The notes beneath the pieces were generated by a model, which was not told the DNA's origin, ran no database searches, and saw nothing but the letters and a program-made list of their open reading frames with translations. From the NCBI GenBank assembly GCA_945982465.1, contig CAMFSB010000119.1, positions 1 through 5,836 on the forward strand: 5,836 bases of DNA, in the 5' to 3' direction. Below are positions 1 to 5,782 of this stretch, piece after piece. The translations under genes and the position numbers were made by a program. Source of the stretch: an uncultured Faecalibacterium sp. Its GTDB lineage: Bacteria > Bacillota > Clostridia > Oscillospirales > Ruminococcaceae. Position 1 is the stretch's first letter. The number at the start of each line of letters is the position of its first letter.

Positions 1-1286
1 CGCAGCGCATCGGCATGCACCCGCGCTTCGCGCCGGCCCCGGTACAACGCGAACGCCCGCGTCACCGTGCTGGACAGCGCCGCCGGGTGGATGCACCGGC
101 ACAACTGGCCGGGCAGGTCCTCTACTCCCACCCGCCCCTGCTGCTCCAGAATGGGCTTGAGCGCGAACAGGCCGTCCACCGTGGTGGAATACTGCTTTTG
201 CCAGCATTCCTCCCGGCGGCCGCAGTTGAAGCACAGCTCGTCGTGGGTGCAGTCCACCACCCAGTTGTAGGTCTCGCCCTTGTGCGGCAGCACCTGATAC
301 ACGCCGTCCACCGTCTGCGCAATGCCCGAAAGGCTCTCCGCCACAGCGGACAGCCGCGTTGCCGCCGAGGAGATCACCGGCCGCGCAGCGCTTTCGGCCG
401 GGTCGGCGGGGGGCACGGCCAGCACCCACTTTGGCGGCAGCAGCAAAAACACCGCCTCGGCCGCCAGCAGCGCGCCCAAAAAGCGCAGGGCGGCGGGCTG
501 CTGGGCCGCGCAGAACGCACCCGGCAGACACCCCAGCCAGAATACCGCCGCGCTGCGCAGCTTTTCGCCCGGGCAGAACACCGCCGCGCACAACGTGCCG
601 CAGCACAGCGCCGCCGCCGCAAAGCCCAGTGCGGGCCGGGCCGCGCACAGCGCCGTTGACAGCACAATGGCCGCCACCGCCGCTTCCTTCAACCGGCCGC
701 GGCAGCCCAGCGTCAGCCCGGCCAGCGCCGCCAAAAACGCCCCCGCCTCAAACGAGCCCAGCGGCAGATTGGCGGCCGCGGCCACCAGCACCGCCCCCAC
801 CAGCAGCGCGCCCGCGCCGCCCTCGTCTGCCGGCCAGCGCCGCAGCGCGTAGCCATAGCCCGCGCACAGCAGCGCGTCGATGCAGGTGCACAGCAGCTGC
901 GCCGGGGTGGCCGCGCCCGACAGCTCCATCAGCAGCATGGCAAGCGCCCACACGCCGCAGCAGGCCGCGCACGCCGGGCCAAACCGCCGGGGCCGCGCCC
1001 AGCGCATGGCGGCGCAGGCCGCCAGCGCCGAAAGCACCGCCACCGCCTGCACGCCGTCGTACCGCAGCAGCACCCCCAGCGCCGCGCCCGCGCACACTGC
1101 CAGAAAGCGGTCCTCGGCCGCGCCCAGGGCCAGCCCCGGCCCAAAGGGGGCCAGCACCCCGTACAGTACCGCCCCCGCGCCGGCGGCCGCGCCGGCGGCC
1201 AGCGCCGTGCCCTGCCGCCGGAGGGTCAATGGAAACATCCGTCTGCTTTGCGCGCCGCGGGCCGCGCTTTCCAGCGTATTGTGCAT
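1..1286 (-). CDS. spoIIE: Stage II sporulation protein E (SpoIIE), N-terminal part, runs off the left edge
   Basis: Reading right to left from ATG at 1286, the frame stays open for 428 codons to the window edge. Residues about 27-285 are almost continuous hydrophobic segments, roughly ten membrane passes, rich in Ala, Leu and Gly. A soluble linker follows, with an amphipathic stretch (RLSAVAESLSGIAQTVDGVY, 311-330) and a cysteine cluster (C346, C352, C355, C361 in a CxxCGRREECW context). Both are typical of the segment just after the SpoIIE membrane domain. In the known family, SpoIIE is a membrane-anchored PP2C-type phosphatase that acts at the polar septum. It dephosphorylates SpoIIAA to activate sigma-F in the forespore and interacts with FtsZ. 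The catalytic domain would lie beyond base 1. The start is fixed by AGGAGG (1300-1295) with an 8-nt spacer. The gene is separated from gltX by a terminator, so it probably has its own promoter; no convincing one was found. Identification rests on recalled family features, without a database search. Confidence 0.88.
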   Translation of the reverse strand, partial: MHNTLESAARGAQSRRMFPLTLRRQGTALAAGAAAGAGAVLYGVLAPFGPGLALGAAEDRFLAVCAGAALGVLLRYDGVQAVAVLSALAACAAMRWARPRRFGPACAACCGVWALAMLLMELSGAATPAQLLCTCIDALLCAGYGYALRRWPADEGGAGALLVGAVLVAAAANLPLGSFEAGAFLAALAGLTLGCRGRLKEAAVAAIVLSTALCAARPALGFAAAALCCGTLCAAVFCPGEKLRSAAVFWLGCLPGAFCAAQQPAALRFLGALLAAEAVFLLLPPKWVLAVPPADPAESAARPVISSAATRLSAVAESLSGIAQTVDGVYQVLPHKGETYNWVVDCTHDELCFNCGRREECWQKQYSTTVDGLFALKPILEQQGRVGVEDLPGQLCRCIHPAALSSTVTRAFALYRGRREARVHADAL

Positions 1287-1594
1287 CCTGTGTTCCTCCT
1301 TTTCATCCACCTGTGTGAATTTGTCCGTCACCCGGTGCATATACTGTACCGCGGCCGGACCGGCGCATTTTGGCGCAAAGCGGAGAAAGGCAAAAAACCG
1401 CCGCAATGCAGCAAAAACACCCCCTGCCGCCGGTGTGCGGAGGGGGTGTTCTGCGATTCTGTTCTGTTTGCGGCGCATTGCCGCCGGTGCGCGCAGCAGG
1501 CGCGCTGTGCTTTACGGCAGTTCGTGCCGGGCCGGGCCGCCCGCCGGTGCGCGGGCGTATGGCTTTGTGCGCGCCGGTCGGCCGCACCTTTGGC
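1287..1594. other. Intergenic region between gltX and spoIIE (308 bp)
   Basis: No gene is supported here. On the minus strand the order is: gltX 3' untranslated region (1594-1451), gltX terminator (1450-1413), then the spoIIE upstream region (1412-1287). The 3' untranslated part is very GC-rich and can form small hairpins: 1470-1474 with 1480-1484, and 1489-1494 with 1500-1505 (GCGCGC arms, loop AGCAG). It also carries three copies of CCGCCGGTGYGCG. The spoIIE upstream part has a good ribosome binding site, but I could not find a paired -35/-10. The nearest -10-like hexamers (TACAGT, 1348-1343; TATATG, 1343-1338) have no -35 at a normal distance. Confidence 0.6.
1413..1450 (-). terminator. 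Intrinsic terminator after gltX
   Basis: A perfect 10-bp stem is formed by AACACCCCCT (1416-1425) and AGGGGGTGTT (1441-1450). An inner 4-bp stem CCGC (1427-1430) / GCGG (1437-1440) closes a 6-nt loop. Read on the minus strand the hairpin ends in TTTTT, the last two Ts being in the stem. This suits termination of the leftward gltX transcript before spoIIE. The plus-strand side has no U-run. Confidence 0.85.
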
Positions 1595-3052
1595 TCAGCC
1601 CAGCTTTTCGAGGGCGGCGCGCAGGCGCTCCAGCGTTTTTTCGCGGCCCATCATACAGGCAAGGTCGGTGCCGCCGCCCGGCGTGCGCTGTTTGCCCGAA
1701 AGCGCGATGCCCAGCGGGTACAGCAGCCAGCCGTTTTTCACGCCCATTTGCTCCGCCTTGGCCTTGCAGGCGGCAAAAATGGCGTCTTTATCGCCGTAGT
1801 CCAGCGCCGGGTCGGCCAGCACCGGCTCCAGCGCCTCCAGCGCCTGCTTTGCCGTTTCGGGGGTGGTTTTCTGCTTTTTGTTGGCGTACAGCGCAAGGTC
1901 GTATTCCGGCATCCGGTCAAAGAAATCCAGCTGCTCGGGGATCTCGCCCAGCACCTCGCACCGGGGCTGGAGGTTCGCGCACAGCAGCGCCTTGTTGATG
2001 GGGCTCTTGACGGCGCTGTCGATCCACGGCTCGGCCTTTTTCAAAAACTCCTCGGCGGGCAGCCGGCGGATATACTCGGCGTTGATGGCCCGCAGCTTGA
2101 GCGGGTCGAAGATGGCCGGTGACTTGGAAATGCCCGCCGGGTCCCAGATCCTGACCAGCTCCGGCAGCGTAAAGATCTCCTGCTCGGCGTATGCGCCGCG
2201 GGGCGACCAGCCCAGCAGGCAGATATAGTTCAAAATCGCCTCGGTCAGGTAGCCCTTGGCCACCAGGTCCTGATAGCTGGCGTCGCCGTTGCGCTTGGAC
2301 AGCTTGTTCTGCGCATCCTTCATCACAGGCGGGCAGTGGATATAGGTGGGGATCTCCCAGCCGAACGCCTGGTACAGCAGGTTGTACTTGGGCGTGGAGG
2401 ACAAATACTCGCTGCCCCGGATCACATGGGTGATGCCCATCAGGTGGTCATCCACCACGTTGGCAAAGTTGTAGGTGGGCATGCCGTCGCTCTTGATCAG
2501 GATCTGATCGTCCATCTCGCTGTTTTCCACCTCGATGTGGCCGTACACCACATCGTCAAAGCCGGTCACGCCGGTTTTGGGGATCTTCTGGCGGATCACA
2601 TAGGGCACGCCGGCGGCCAGCTTGGCGCGCACCTCCTCCTCGGGCAGGTCGCGGCAGCAGCCGTCGTAGTGGGTCATCTCGCCGGCGGCGCGCTGGGCCG
2701 CGTGCATGGCGTCCAGCCGTTCGGGCGTGCAGAAGCAGTAGTAGGCCTTGCCCTCGGCCACCAGCTGCTCGGCGTACTGTTTGAACATGCCCATGCGCTC
2801 GCTCTGCACATAGGGGCCCACCGGGCCGCCGATGTCGGGGCCTTCGTCCCACAGCAGGCCGGTCTCGCGGCAGGTGTTGTAGATCACGTCCACCGCGCCT
2901 TCCACATAGCGCTCCTGGTCGGTATCCTCAATGCGCAGGATGAACGTGCCGTCCTCGTGCTTGGCCATCAGGTAGGCGTACAGGGCGGTGCGCAGGTTGC
3001 CCACGTGCATATACCCGGTGGGCGAGGGTGCAAAACGCGTGCGTACTTTCAT
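1595..3052 (-). CDS. gltX: Glutamate--tRNA ligase (GluRS)
   Basis: This 485-residue class I aminoacyl-tRNA synthetase charges tRNA-Glu with glutamate in the cytoplasm; length is normal for bacterial GluRS. The N-terminus carries RFAPSPTGYMHVGN (6-19), in which HVGN (16-19) is the HIGH-type ATP motif, followed by RIEDTD (40-45). A probable zinc-binding region is C106-x-C108 with Y129 and C132/C133. The KMSKS-type loop is KLSKR (250-254). The C-terminal anticodon-binding helices are present up to the TGA at 1597-1595. The ATG at 3052 is preferred because AGGGGAG lies about 6 nt upstream and the protein then begins MKVRTRFAPSPTG. A TTG one codon further out is less likely. Many Firmicute GluRS enzymes are non-discriminating and also charge tRNA-Gln for later amidation; that cannot be decided from this sequence. 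The gene is probably monocistronic, diverging from trpS. Confidence 0.97.
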   Translation of the reverse strand: MKVRTRFAPSPTGYMHVGNLRTALYAYLMAKHEDGTFILRIEDTDQERYVEGAVDVIYNTCRETGLLWDEGPDIGGPVGPYVQSERMGMFKQYAEQLVAEGKAYYCFCTPERLDAMHAAQRAAGEMTHYDGCCRDLPEEEVRAKLAAGVPYVIRQKIPKTGVTGFDDVVYGHIEVENSEMDDQILIKSDGMPTYNFANVVDDHLMGITHVIRGSEYLSSTPKYNLLYQAFGWEIPTYIHCPPVMKDAQNKLSKRNGDASYQDLVAKGYLTEAILNYICLLGWSPRGAYAEQEIFTLPELVRIWDPAGISKSPAIFDPLKLRAINAEYIRRLPAEEFLKKAEPWIDSAVKSPINKALLCANLQPRCEVLGEIPEQLDFFDRMPEYDLALYANKKQKTTPETAKQALEALEPVLADPALDYGDKDAIFAACKAKAEQMGVKNGWLLYPLGIALSGKQRTPGGGTDLACMMGREKTLERLRAALEKLG

Positions 3053-3111
3053 CAAAAGCTCCCCTTTAGTTTTATGCGTCGGGGCCGCAGCGGGCCCGGG
3101 ATCTTATTAGC

Positions 3112-3140
3112 AGTGTAGCCGCCGCAGGCGGTTTTGTCAA
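3112..3140 (-). promoter_or_regulatory. Sigma-A-type promoter for gltX
   Basis: On the minus strand, TTGACA (3140-3135) and TACACT (3117-3112) are separated by exactly 17 bp. The -35 is a perfect consensus and the -10 matches 4 of 6. Transcription would start near 3105, giving a leader of only about 50 nt, too short for a T-box. Its -35 faces that of the trpS promoter. Confidence 0.75.
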
Positions 3141-3160
3141 TAAAGGAAGGCCCGCCCGGG

Positions 3161-3190
3161 TTGACAAACCCGCCTGCCTGCGCCTATAAT
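3161..3190 (+). promoter_or_regulatory. Sigma-A promoter for the trpS T-box transcript
   Basis: Perfect TTGACA (3161-3166) and TATAAT (3185-3190) are separated by 18 bp. The predicted start is about 3197, directly ahead of the T-box stem I. The strong core promoter fits a gene controlled mainly by attenuation. Confidence 0.9.
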
Positions 3191-3196
3191 AGCCCT

Positions 3197-3470
3197 AAAC
3201 CGTTGAGGCGAAAGTAAAACTGCACAGCGCACGCGCAGAGAGCCCCCTTTGCTGGGAACGGGGCCGGAAGCGGGGCAGACAAATGGTTCGCCGAGGGCGC
3301 GGGGAACGCGGGCGCAGCCCGCCGGTATCCGCTGCCGGCAGCCCCCGTTACCGGGCGGAAGAATGGCACATTCTTCGCAGAGTGGCCGCGCTTTGCCGCG
3401 GCAGGCAAGGTGGCACCGCAGAATTTTCTGCCCTTGCACAGGCACCCCCTGTGCGGGGGCATTTTACGTT
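3197..3470 (+). promoter_or_regulatory. Tryptophan T-box riboswitch (leader of trpS)
   Basis: This leader senses uncharged tRNA-Trp and permits read-through into trpS. The base of stem I pairs GGCGA (3207-3211) with TCGCC (3288-3292). The specifier loop has AGTA (3213-3216) on its 5' side and the Trp codon TGG (3284-3286) on its 3' side, closed above by CTGC (3220-3223) / GCAG (3275-3278). Distal stem I has the AGAGAGC bulge motif (3237-3243) and GCTGGGAA in the apical loop. Further hairpins are 3358-3364/3370-3376 and stem III 3385-3390/3397-3402. The T-box AAGGTGGCACCGCA is at 3407-3420. The antiterminator pairs 3405-3410 with 3432-3437 and 3418-3422 with 3427-3431 around the 7-nt bulge TGGCACC (3411-3417). 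The bulge TGGC is complementary to a GCCA tRNA end, matching the usual G discriminator of bacterial tRNA-Trp. Helix boundaries were assigned by eye. Confidence 0.95.
3429..3465 (+). terminator. T-box attenuator terminator
   Basis: The 5' arm 3429-3442 pairs with 3448-3461: TGCCC with GGGCA, two T-G wobbles, then GCACAGG with CCTGTGC. The loop is 5 nt and the helix is followed by TTTT (3462-3465). It shares 3429-3437 with the 3' arm of the antiterminator, so the two folds exclude each other, as expected for a transcription-attenuating T-box. Confidence 0.88.
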
Positions 3471-3486
3471 GAAAGAGGGAATCATC

Positions 3487-4491
3487 ATGGCAGAACAAAA
3501 ACGCAAGCGCATCCTCTCGGGCATCCAGCCCACCGGCACCTTTACACTGGGCAACTACATCGGCGCGGTGCGCAACTGGGCCAAGCTGCAGGACGATTTT
3601 GAATGCCTGTATATGCTGGCCGACCTGCACGCGCTCACCGTGCGCCAGGTGCCCGCCGAACTGCGCCGCCACACCCGCGAGGCGGCCGCCATGCTGCTGG
3701 CCGCCGGCATCGACCCCAGCCAGAGCCTGGTGTTCGTGCAGAGCCAGGTGCCTGCCCACACCCAGCTGGGCTGGGTGATCACCTGCAACAGCCAGTTCGG
3801 CGAGCTGAGCCGCATGACCCAGTTCAAGGATAAAAGCGCCAAGCACCCGGACAATATCAACGGCGGCCTGCGCTCCTACCCCCGCCTGCTGGCGGCCGAT
3901 ATCCTGGTGTACCTCGCCGAGCTGGTGCCCGTGGGGCAGGACCAGACCCAGCACCTGGAGCTGGCCCGCAACGTGGCCCAGCGCTTCAACAACGCCTACT
4001 CGCCCACCTTTACGCTGCCCGAGGGCTATATCACCAAGGAGGGCGCCAAGATCATGTCGCTGGCCGAGCCCACCCGCAAGATGAGCAAGAGCGATACCAA
4101 CCAGAACTCCTATATCCTGATGACCGACGACACCGACACCATCCTGCGCAAATTCAAGCGTGCGGTGACCGATTCGGACGGCGTGGTGCGCTACGACCCG
4201 GCCGCGAAGCCCGGCGTGTCCAACCTGATGTGCATTTACAATGTGTTCACCGGCAAAGCGATGGACGAGATCGAGCGCGAATTTGACGGCGTGGGCTACG
4301 GCGATTTCAAGCTGGCCGTGGGCCAGGCCGTGGCCGACGCGCTGGCGCCCATCCAGGGCGAGTACGCCCGCATTCTGGCCGACACCGCCTATGTGGACGG
4401 CGTGCTGCGCCAGGGCGCGGAGGGCGCCTCCCGCTTAGCAAACCGCATGGTGGAGAAAGTCTACCGCAAGATCGGCCTTTTGCAGCTTTGA
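3487..4491 (+). CDS. trpS: Tryptophan--tRNA ligase (TrpRS)
   Basis: This 334-residue class I synthetase charges tRNA-Trp with tryptophan in the cytoplasm; the length is typical of bacterial TrpRS. RILSGIQPTG (8-17) leads into the HIGH-type motif TLGN (20-23, followed by YIG). The middle carries GELSRMTQFKDKSA (105-118), LLAADIL (134-140) and VPVGQDQTQHLEL (147-159), which are conserved TrpRS signatures around the Trp pocket and dimer region. The KMSKS loop is intact (198-202). Nothing is missing. The ATG at 3487 is chosen because it follows the T-box terminator and an AGAGGGA ribosome binding site, and because the product starts at the family's usual place. An in-frame ATG at 3283 lies inside the T-box and should not be used. 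Regulation is by the Trp T-box; a strong terminator follows, so the gene is probably monocistronic. Confidence 0.98.
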   Translation: MAEQKRKRILSGIQPTGTFTLGNYIGAVRNWAKLQDDFECLYMLADLHALTVRQVPAELRRHTREAAAMLLAAGIDPSQSLVFVQSQVPAHTQLGWVITCNSQFGELSRMTQFKDKSAKHPDNINGGLRSYPRLLAADILVYLAELVPVGQDQTQHLELARNVAQRFNNAYSPTFTLPEGYITKEGAKIMSLAEPTRKMSKSDTNQNSYILMTDDTDTILRKFKRAVTDSDGVVRYDPAAKPGVSNLMCIYNVFTGKAMDEIEREFDGVGYGDFKLAVGQAVADALAPIQGEYARILADTAYVDGVLRQGAEGASRLANRMVEKVYRKIGLLQL

Positions 4492-4502
4492 GCCTGCCGC
4501 TT

Positions 4503-4536
4503 GCGCCGCGGGGTGGAACGCCCCGCGGCGCTTTTT
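4503..4536 (+). terminator. Intrinsic terminator after trpS
   Basis: A perfect 11-bp GC stem, GCGCCGCGGGG (4503-4513) with CCCCGCGGCGC (4521-4531), closes a 7-nt loop and is followed by TTTTT (4532-4536). It lies 11 nt after the trpS stop codon and isolates trpS from the abrB-like gene. Confidence 0.95.
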
Positions 4537-4595
4537 GTGCTTTGGCCGCAAAAATGCCCCAAACGCGGCGAAGGGCGACGGTGTCTGTCTCAAAA

Positions 4596-4639
4596 TGGAA
4601 AAAGCTGTCGAAAGAAAAATTTTCTTCCCAGCTTTTCCA
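4596..4639. repeat. 44-bp imperfect inverted repeat upstream of the abrB-like promoter
   Basis: The outer arms are TGGAAAAAGCTG (4596-4607) and CAGCTTTTCCA (4629-4639), which match except for one extra A. The inner arms AAGAAAA (4612-4618) and TTTTCTT (4620-4626) are perfect around one central base. The dyad ends 4 bp before the -35 element and its left part contains the Spo0A box. It is A/T-rich in a GC-rich genome, so it may be an operator, an UP-element-like RNA polymerase alpha site, or a curved segment. On the minus strand it is followed by TTTT, so a weak leftward terminator is an alternative. Confidence 0.7.
4606..4612 (+). promoter_or_regulatory. Spo0A box (0A box)
   Basis: TGTCGAA is a 7/7 match to the known Spo0A box. 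It is centred about 70 bp upstream of the predicted start of the abrB-like transcript. In Bacillus subtilis, Spo0A~P represses abrB, so a Spo0A site next to an AbrB-family gene makes biological sense. The position here, upstream of the -35, is however more like an activator site. A 7-mer can arise by chance; context raises the likelihood. Confidence 0.6.
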
Positions 4640-4643
4640 ATTA

Positions 4644-4672
4644 TTGACAGTTGTTTCTCCAAATTGTATAAT
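4644..4672 (+). promoter_or_regulatory. Consensus sigma-A promoter of the abrB-like gene
   Basis: Perfect TTGACA (4644-4649) and perfect TATAAT (4667-4672) have the optimal 17-bp spacer. The predicted start is near 4679, leaving a leader of about 110 nt. A 15-bp perfect dyad, TGTATAATTTATACA (4665-4679), overlaps the -10 and start site, where a repressor would block transcription. A second palindrome, AGAATATTCT (4699-4708), lies in the early leader. Confidence 0.93.
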
Positions 4673-4789
4673 TTATACAGAAGTCATCGGTTTCAACCAG
4701 AATATTCTTCCGTTCGGCAGCGGCCGCGGCAGGGCTGGCAGGCCGTATGAAACACGCTGAATGGGGAACGCCAAAGGAGGCAGACTCGT

Positions 4790-5041
4790 ATGAAAAGCAC
4801 CGGGATCGTGCGCGGCATCGACGGCCTTGGCCGGATCGTGCTGCCCAAGGAACTGCGCAGTGCGCTCAAGCTCGACCGGGACGCCCGGCTGGAAATATTT
4901 GTGGACGGGGACACGATCCTGCTCAAAAAATACAAGCCTGCCGGGACCTGCGACTTCTGCGGCGAGATCACGCCGGATTTTTTGACCTATCAGGGCGTGT
5001 GCATCTGCCGCGCCTGCCGCGATAAGATCAGCGCGCTGTAA
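4790..5041 (+). CDS. abrB: AbrB-family transition-state transcriptional regulator
   Basis: This 83-residue DNA-binding protein starts MKSTGIVRGIDGLGRIVLPK, the swapped-hairpin AbrB/SpoVT-type N-terminal fold (about 1-50), with LEIFVDGDTILLKKYKP at 34-50. In the known family it acts as a homo-oligomer that represses post-exponential genes during growth. The C-terminal part (51-83) aligns with the tail of Bacillus AbrB (TC..x.GE at 53-59) rather than with the GAF domain of SpoVT, which would make a much longer protein. Here the tail has C54, C57, C71, C73 and C76, including two CxxC pairs that could bind zinc or form disulfides. The start is fixed by AAAGGAGG (4773-4780) with a 9-nt spacer. It has its own consensus promoter, a Spo0A box upstream, and a terminator 7 bp after the stop. 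An Abh-type paralogue is the main alternative; the family assignment is firm, the exact orthology less so. Confidence 0.9.
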   Translation: MKSTGIVRGIDGLGRIVLPKELRSALKLDRDARLEIFVDGDTILLKKYKPAGTCDFCGEITPDFLTYQGVCICRACRDKISAL

Positions 5042-5048
5042 GGCGTAA

Positions 5049-5076
5049 AAAACGCCGCCCGGCCGGGCGGCGTTTT
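5049..5076. terminator. Bidirectional intrinsic terminator between abrB and the XRE gene
   Basis: A perfect 28-bp palindrome has AAAACGCCGCCCGG (5049-5062) mirrored by 5063-5076. The RNA hairpin would have a GGCC tetraloop. The plus strand ends in TTTT and the minus strand in TTTTTT (complement of 5052-5047). It sits between convergent stop codons at 5041 and 5087 and can serve both genes. Confidence 0.92.
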
Positions 5077-5086
5077 GCGCTGCTGC

Positions 5087-5782
5087 TTATTTCAGTTTTT
5101 CGATGCGTGCCTCGCTGGTCTTGATCAGGTTCATCAGGCTGGAGGCATACAGCGGGTATTCCTTGGCAAGGCTCTCGGTGGTCATGGCCAGGCGGGCGGT
5201 GTCCTTTACGCCCGCCCCGCTGCCGGCCGGGTCCTCGCCGTTCAGCAGCGCCTGAATGTTAGTCTCCGCCAGGTGCATGGCCGAATCGGAATACCCCTCC
5301 CATAATACCTGCGACACCCCGAACAGGCTGCGGGCATTGTGCGGCTGCGCGCTGTACAGCCGGCGGAACACCTTGTACACTGCCAGCATCAAAAAGGCGC
5401 TCACCTCGGTGACCAGGCTCTTGTCCTGGCACTCGCCCACCTTTGCGTACAGGATATTCAGGCTGTTGGACACCAGCTTTTTGTTCATGGTGGGCAGCAC
5501 GCTGCCGCGGTAGATGCTGTCCTTCATGCTTTCGGGGTTGGGCAGGTCCTCGGCGTTCAGCATCATGCCGCTGCGGTCGGCGCTGCGGCCCAGCAGATAG
5601 TCGCAGGATACGCCGTAGTAATCGGCCACCCGCACCACAAACTCCAGTCCGCATTCGCGGATGCCCTTTTCGTAATGCGACAACAGCGCCTGTGACACCC
5701 CAAGGTCCTCGGCCGCCTGCTTCTGCGTAATGCCGCGTTCTTTCCGCAGAAGGGTAATGATCCGGTTGAATTCCATCGTCAT
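5087..5782 (-). CDS. XRE-family helix-turn-helix transcriptional regulator with unassigned C-terminal region
   Basis: This 231-residue protein has a Cro/C1-type helix-turn-helix at about 5-66: ITLLRKERGITQ, the HTH proper near 19-40 (QKQAAEDLGVSQALLSHYEKG), then the usual VADYYGVSCDYLLGR end. The remaining 165 residues look helical and soluble, with no transmembrane segment and no domain I recognise; they may serve dimerisation or ligand sensing. The start at ATG 5782 (MTMEFNRI) is preferred because GAGG lies 6 nt upstream. ATG at 5776 and TTG at 5800 are alternatives; the latter would overlap the ribosome binding site. The gene converges on the abrB-like gene and shares its terminator. The promoter is at or beyond the right edge; a TAGAAT hexamer (5836-5831, minus strand) could be its -10. 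The target genes cannot be told from this window. Confidence 0.9.
   Translation of the reverse strand: MTMEFNRIITLLRKERGITQKQAAEDLGVSQALLSHYEKGIRECGLEFVVRVADYYGVSCDYLLGRSADRSGMMLNAEDLPNPESMKDSIYRGSVLPTMNKKLVSNSLNILYAKVGECQDKSLVTEVSAFLMLAVYKVFRRLYSAQPHNARSLFGVSQVLWEGYSDSAMHLAETNIQALLNGEDPAGSGAGVKDTARLAMTTESLAKEYPLYASSLMNLIKTSEARIEKLK

Noticed and set aside
359..1318. Long plus-strand open frames across 15-1318, including one of 319 codons
   Set aside because: They are antisense to spoIIE, translate to Pro/Arg/Ala-rich low-complexity sequence without family features, and reflect GC-rich codon bias.
1320..1327. TTTGTCCG near the spoIIE start as a Spo0A box
   Set aside because: Only 4 of the 7 core positions match TGTCGAA, too weak to call even though spoIIE is a Spo0A target in Bacillus.
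1303..1587. Possible 94-codon minus-strand gene just after gltX
   Set aside because: It spans the gltX terminator and the spoIIE upstream region, its sequence is low-complexity Arg/Pro/Gly, and nothing suggests a ribosome binding site.
3053..3055. TTG one codon upstream as the gltX start
   Set aside because: ATG at 3052 is better spaced from AGGGGAG and gives the usual GluRS N-terminus.
2336..3118. 260-codon plus-strand open frame antisense to gltX
   Set aside because: Its His/Val/Gly-rich product is a mirror of GluRS codons, and the minus-strand frame carries all the GluRS motifs.
3184..3954. 256-codon minus-strand frame over trpS and the T-box
   Set aside because: It would run through the trpS promoter, the T-box and the trpS coding region in antisense; it has no recognisable features.
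4747..5025. 92-codon plus-strand frame starting in the abrB leader
   Set aside because: It overlaps abrB out of frame, lacks a ribosome binding site, and yields an Arg-rich shadow sequence, while the abrB frame has clear homology and an ideal ribosome binding site.
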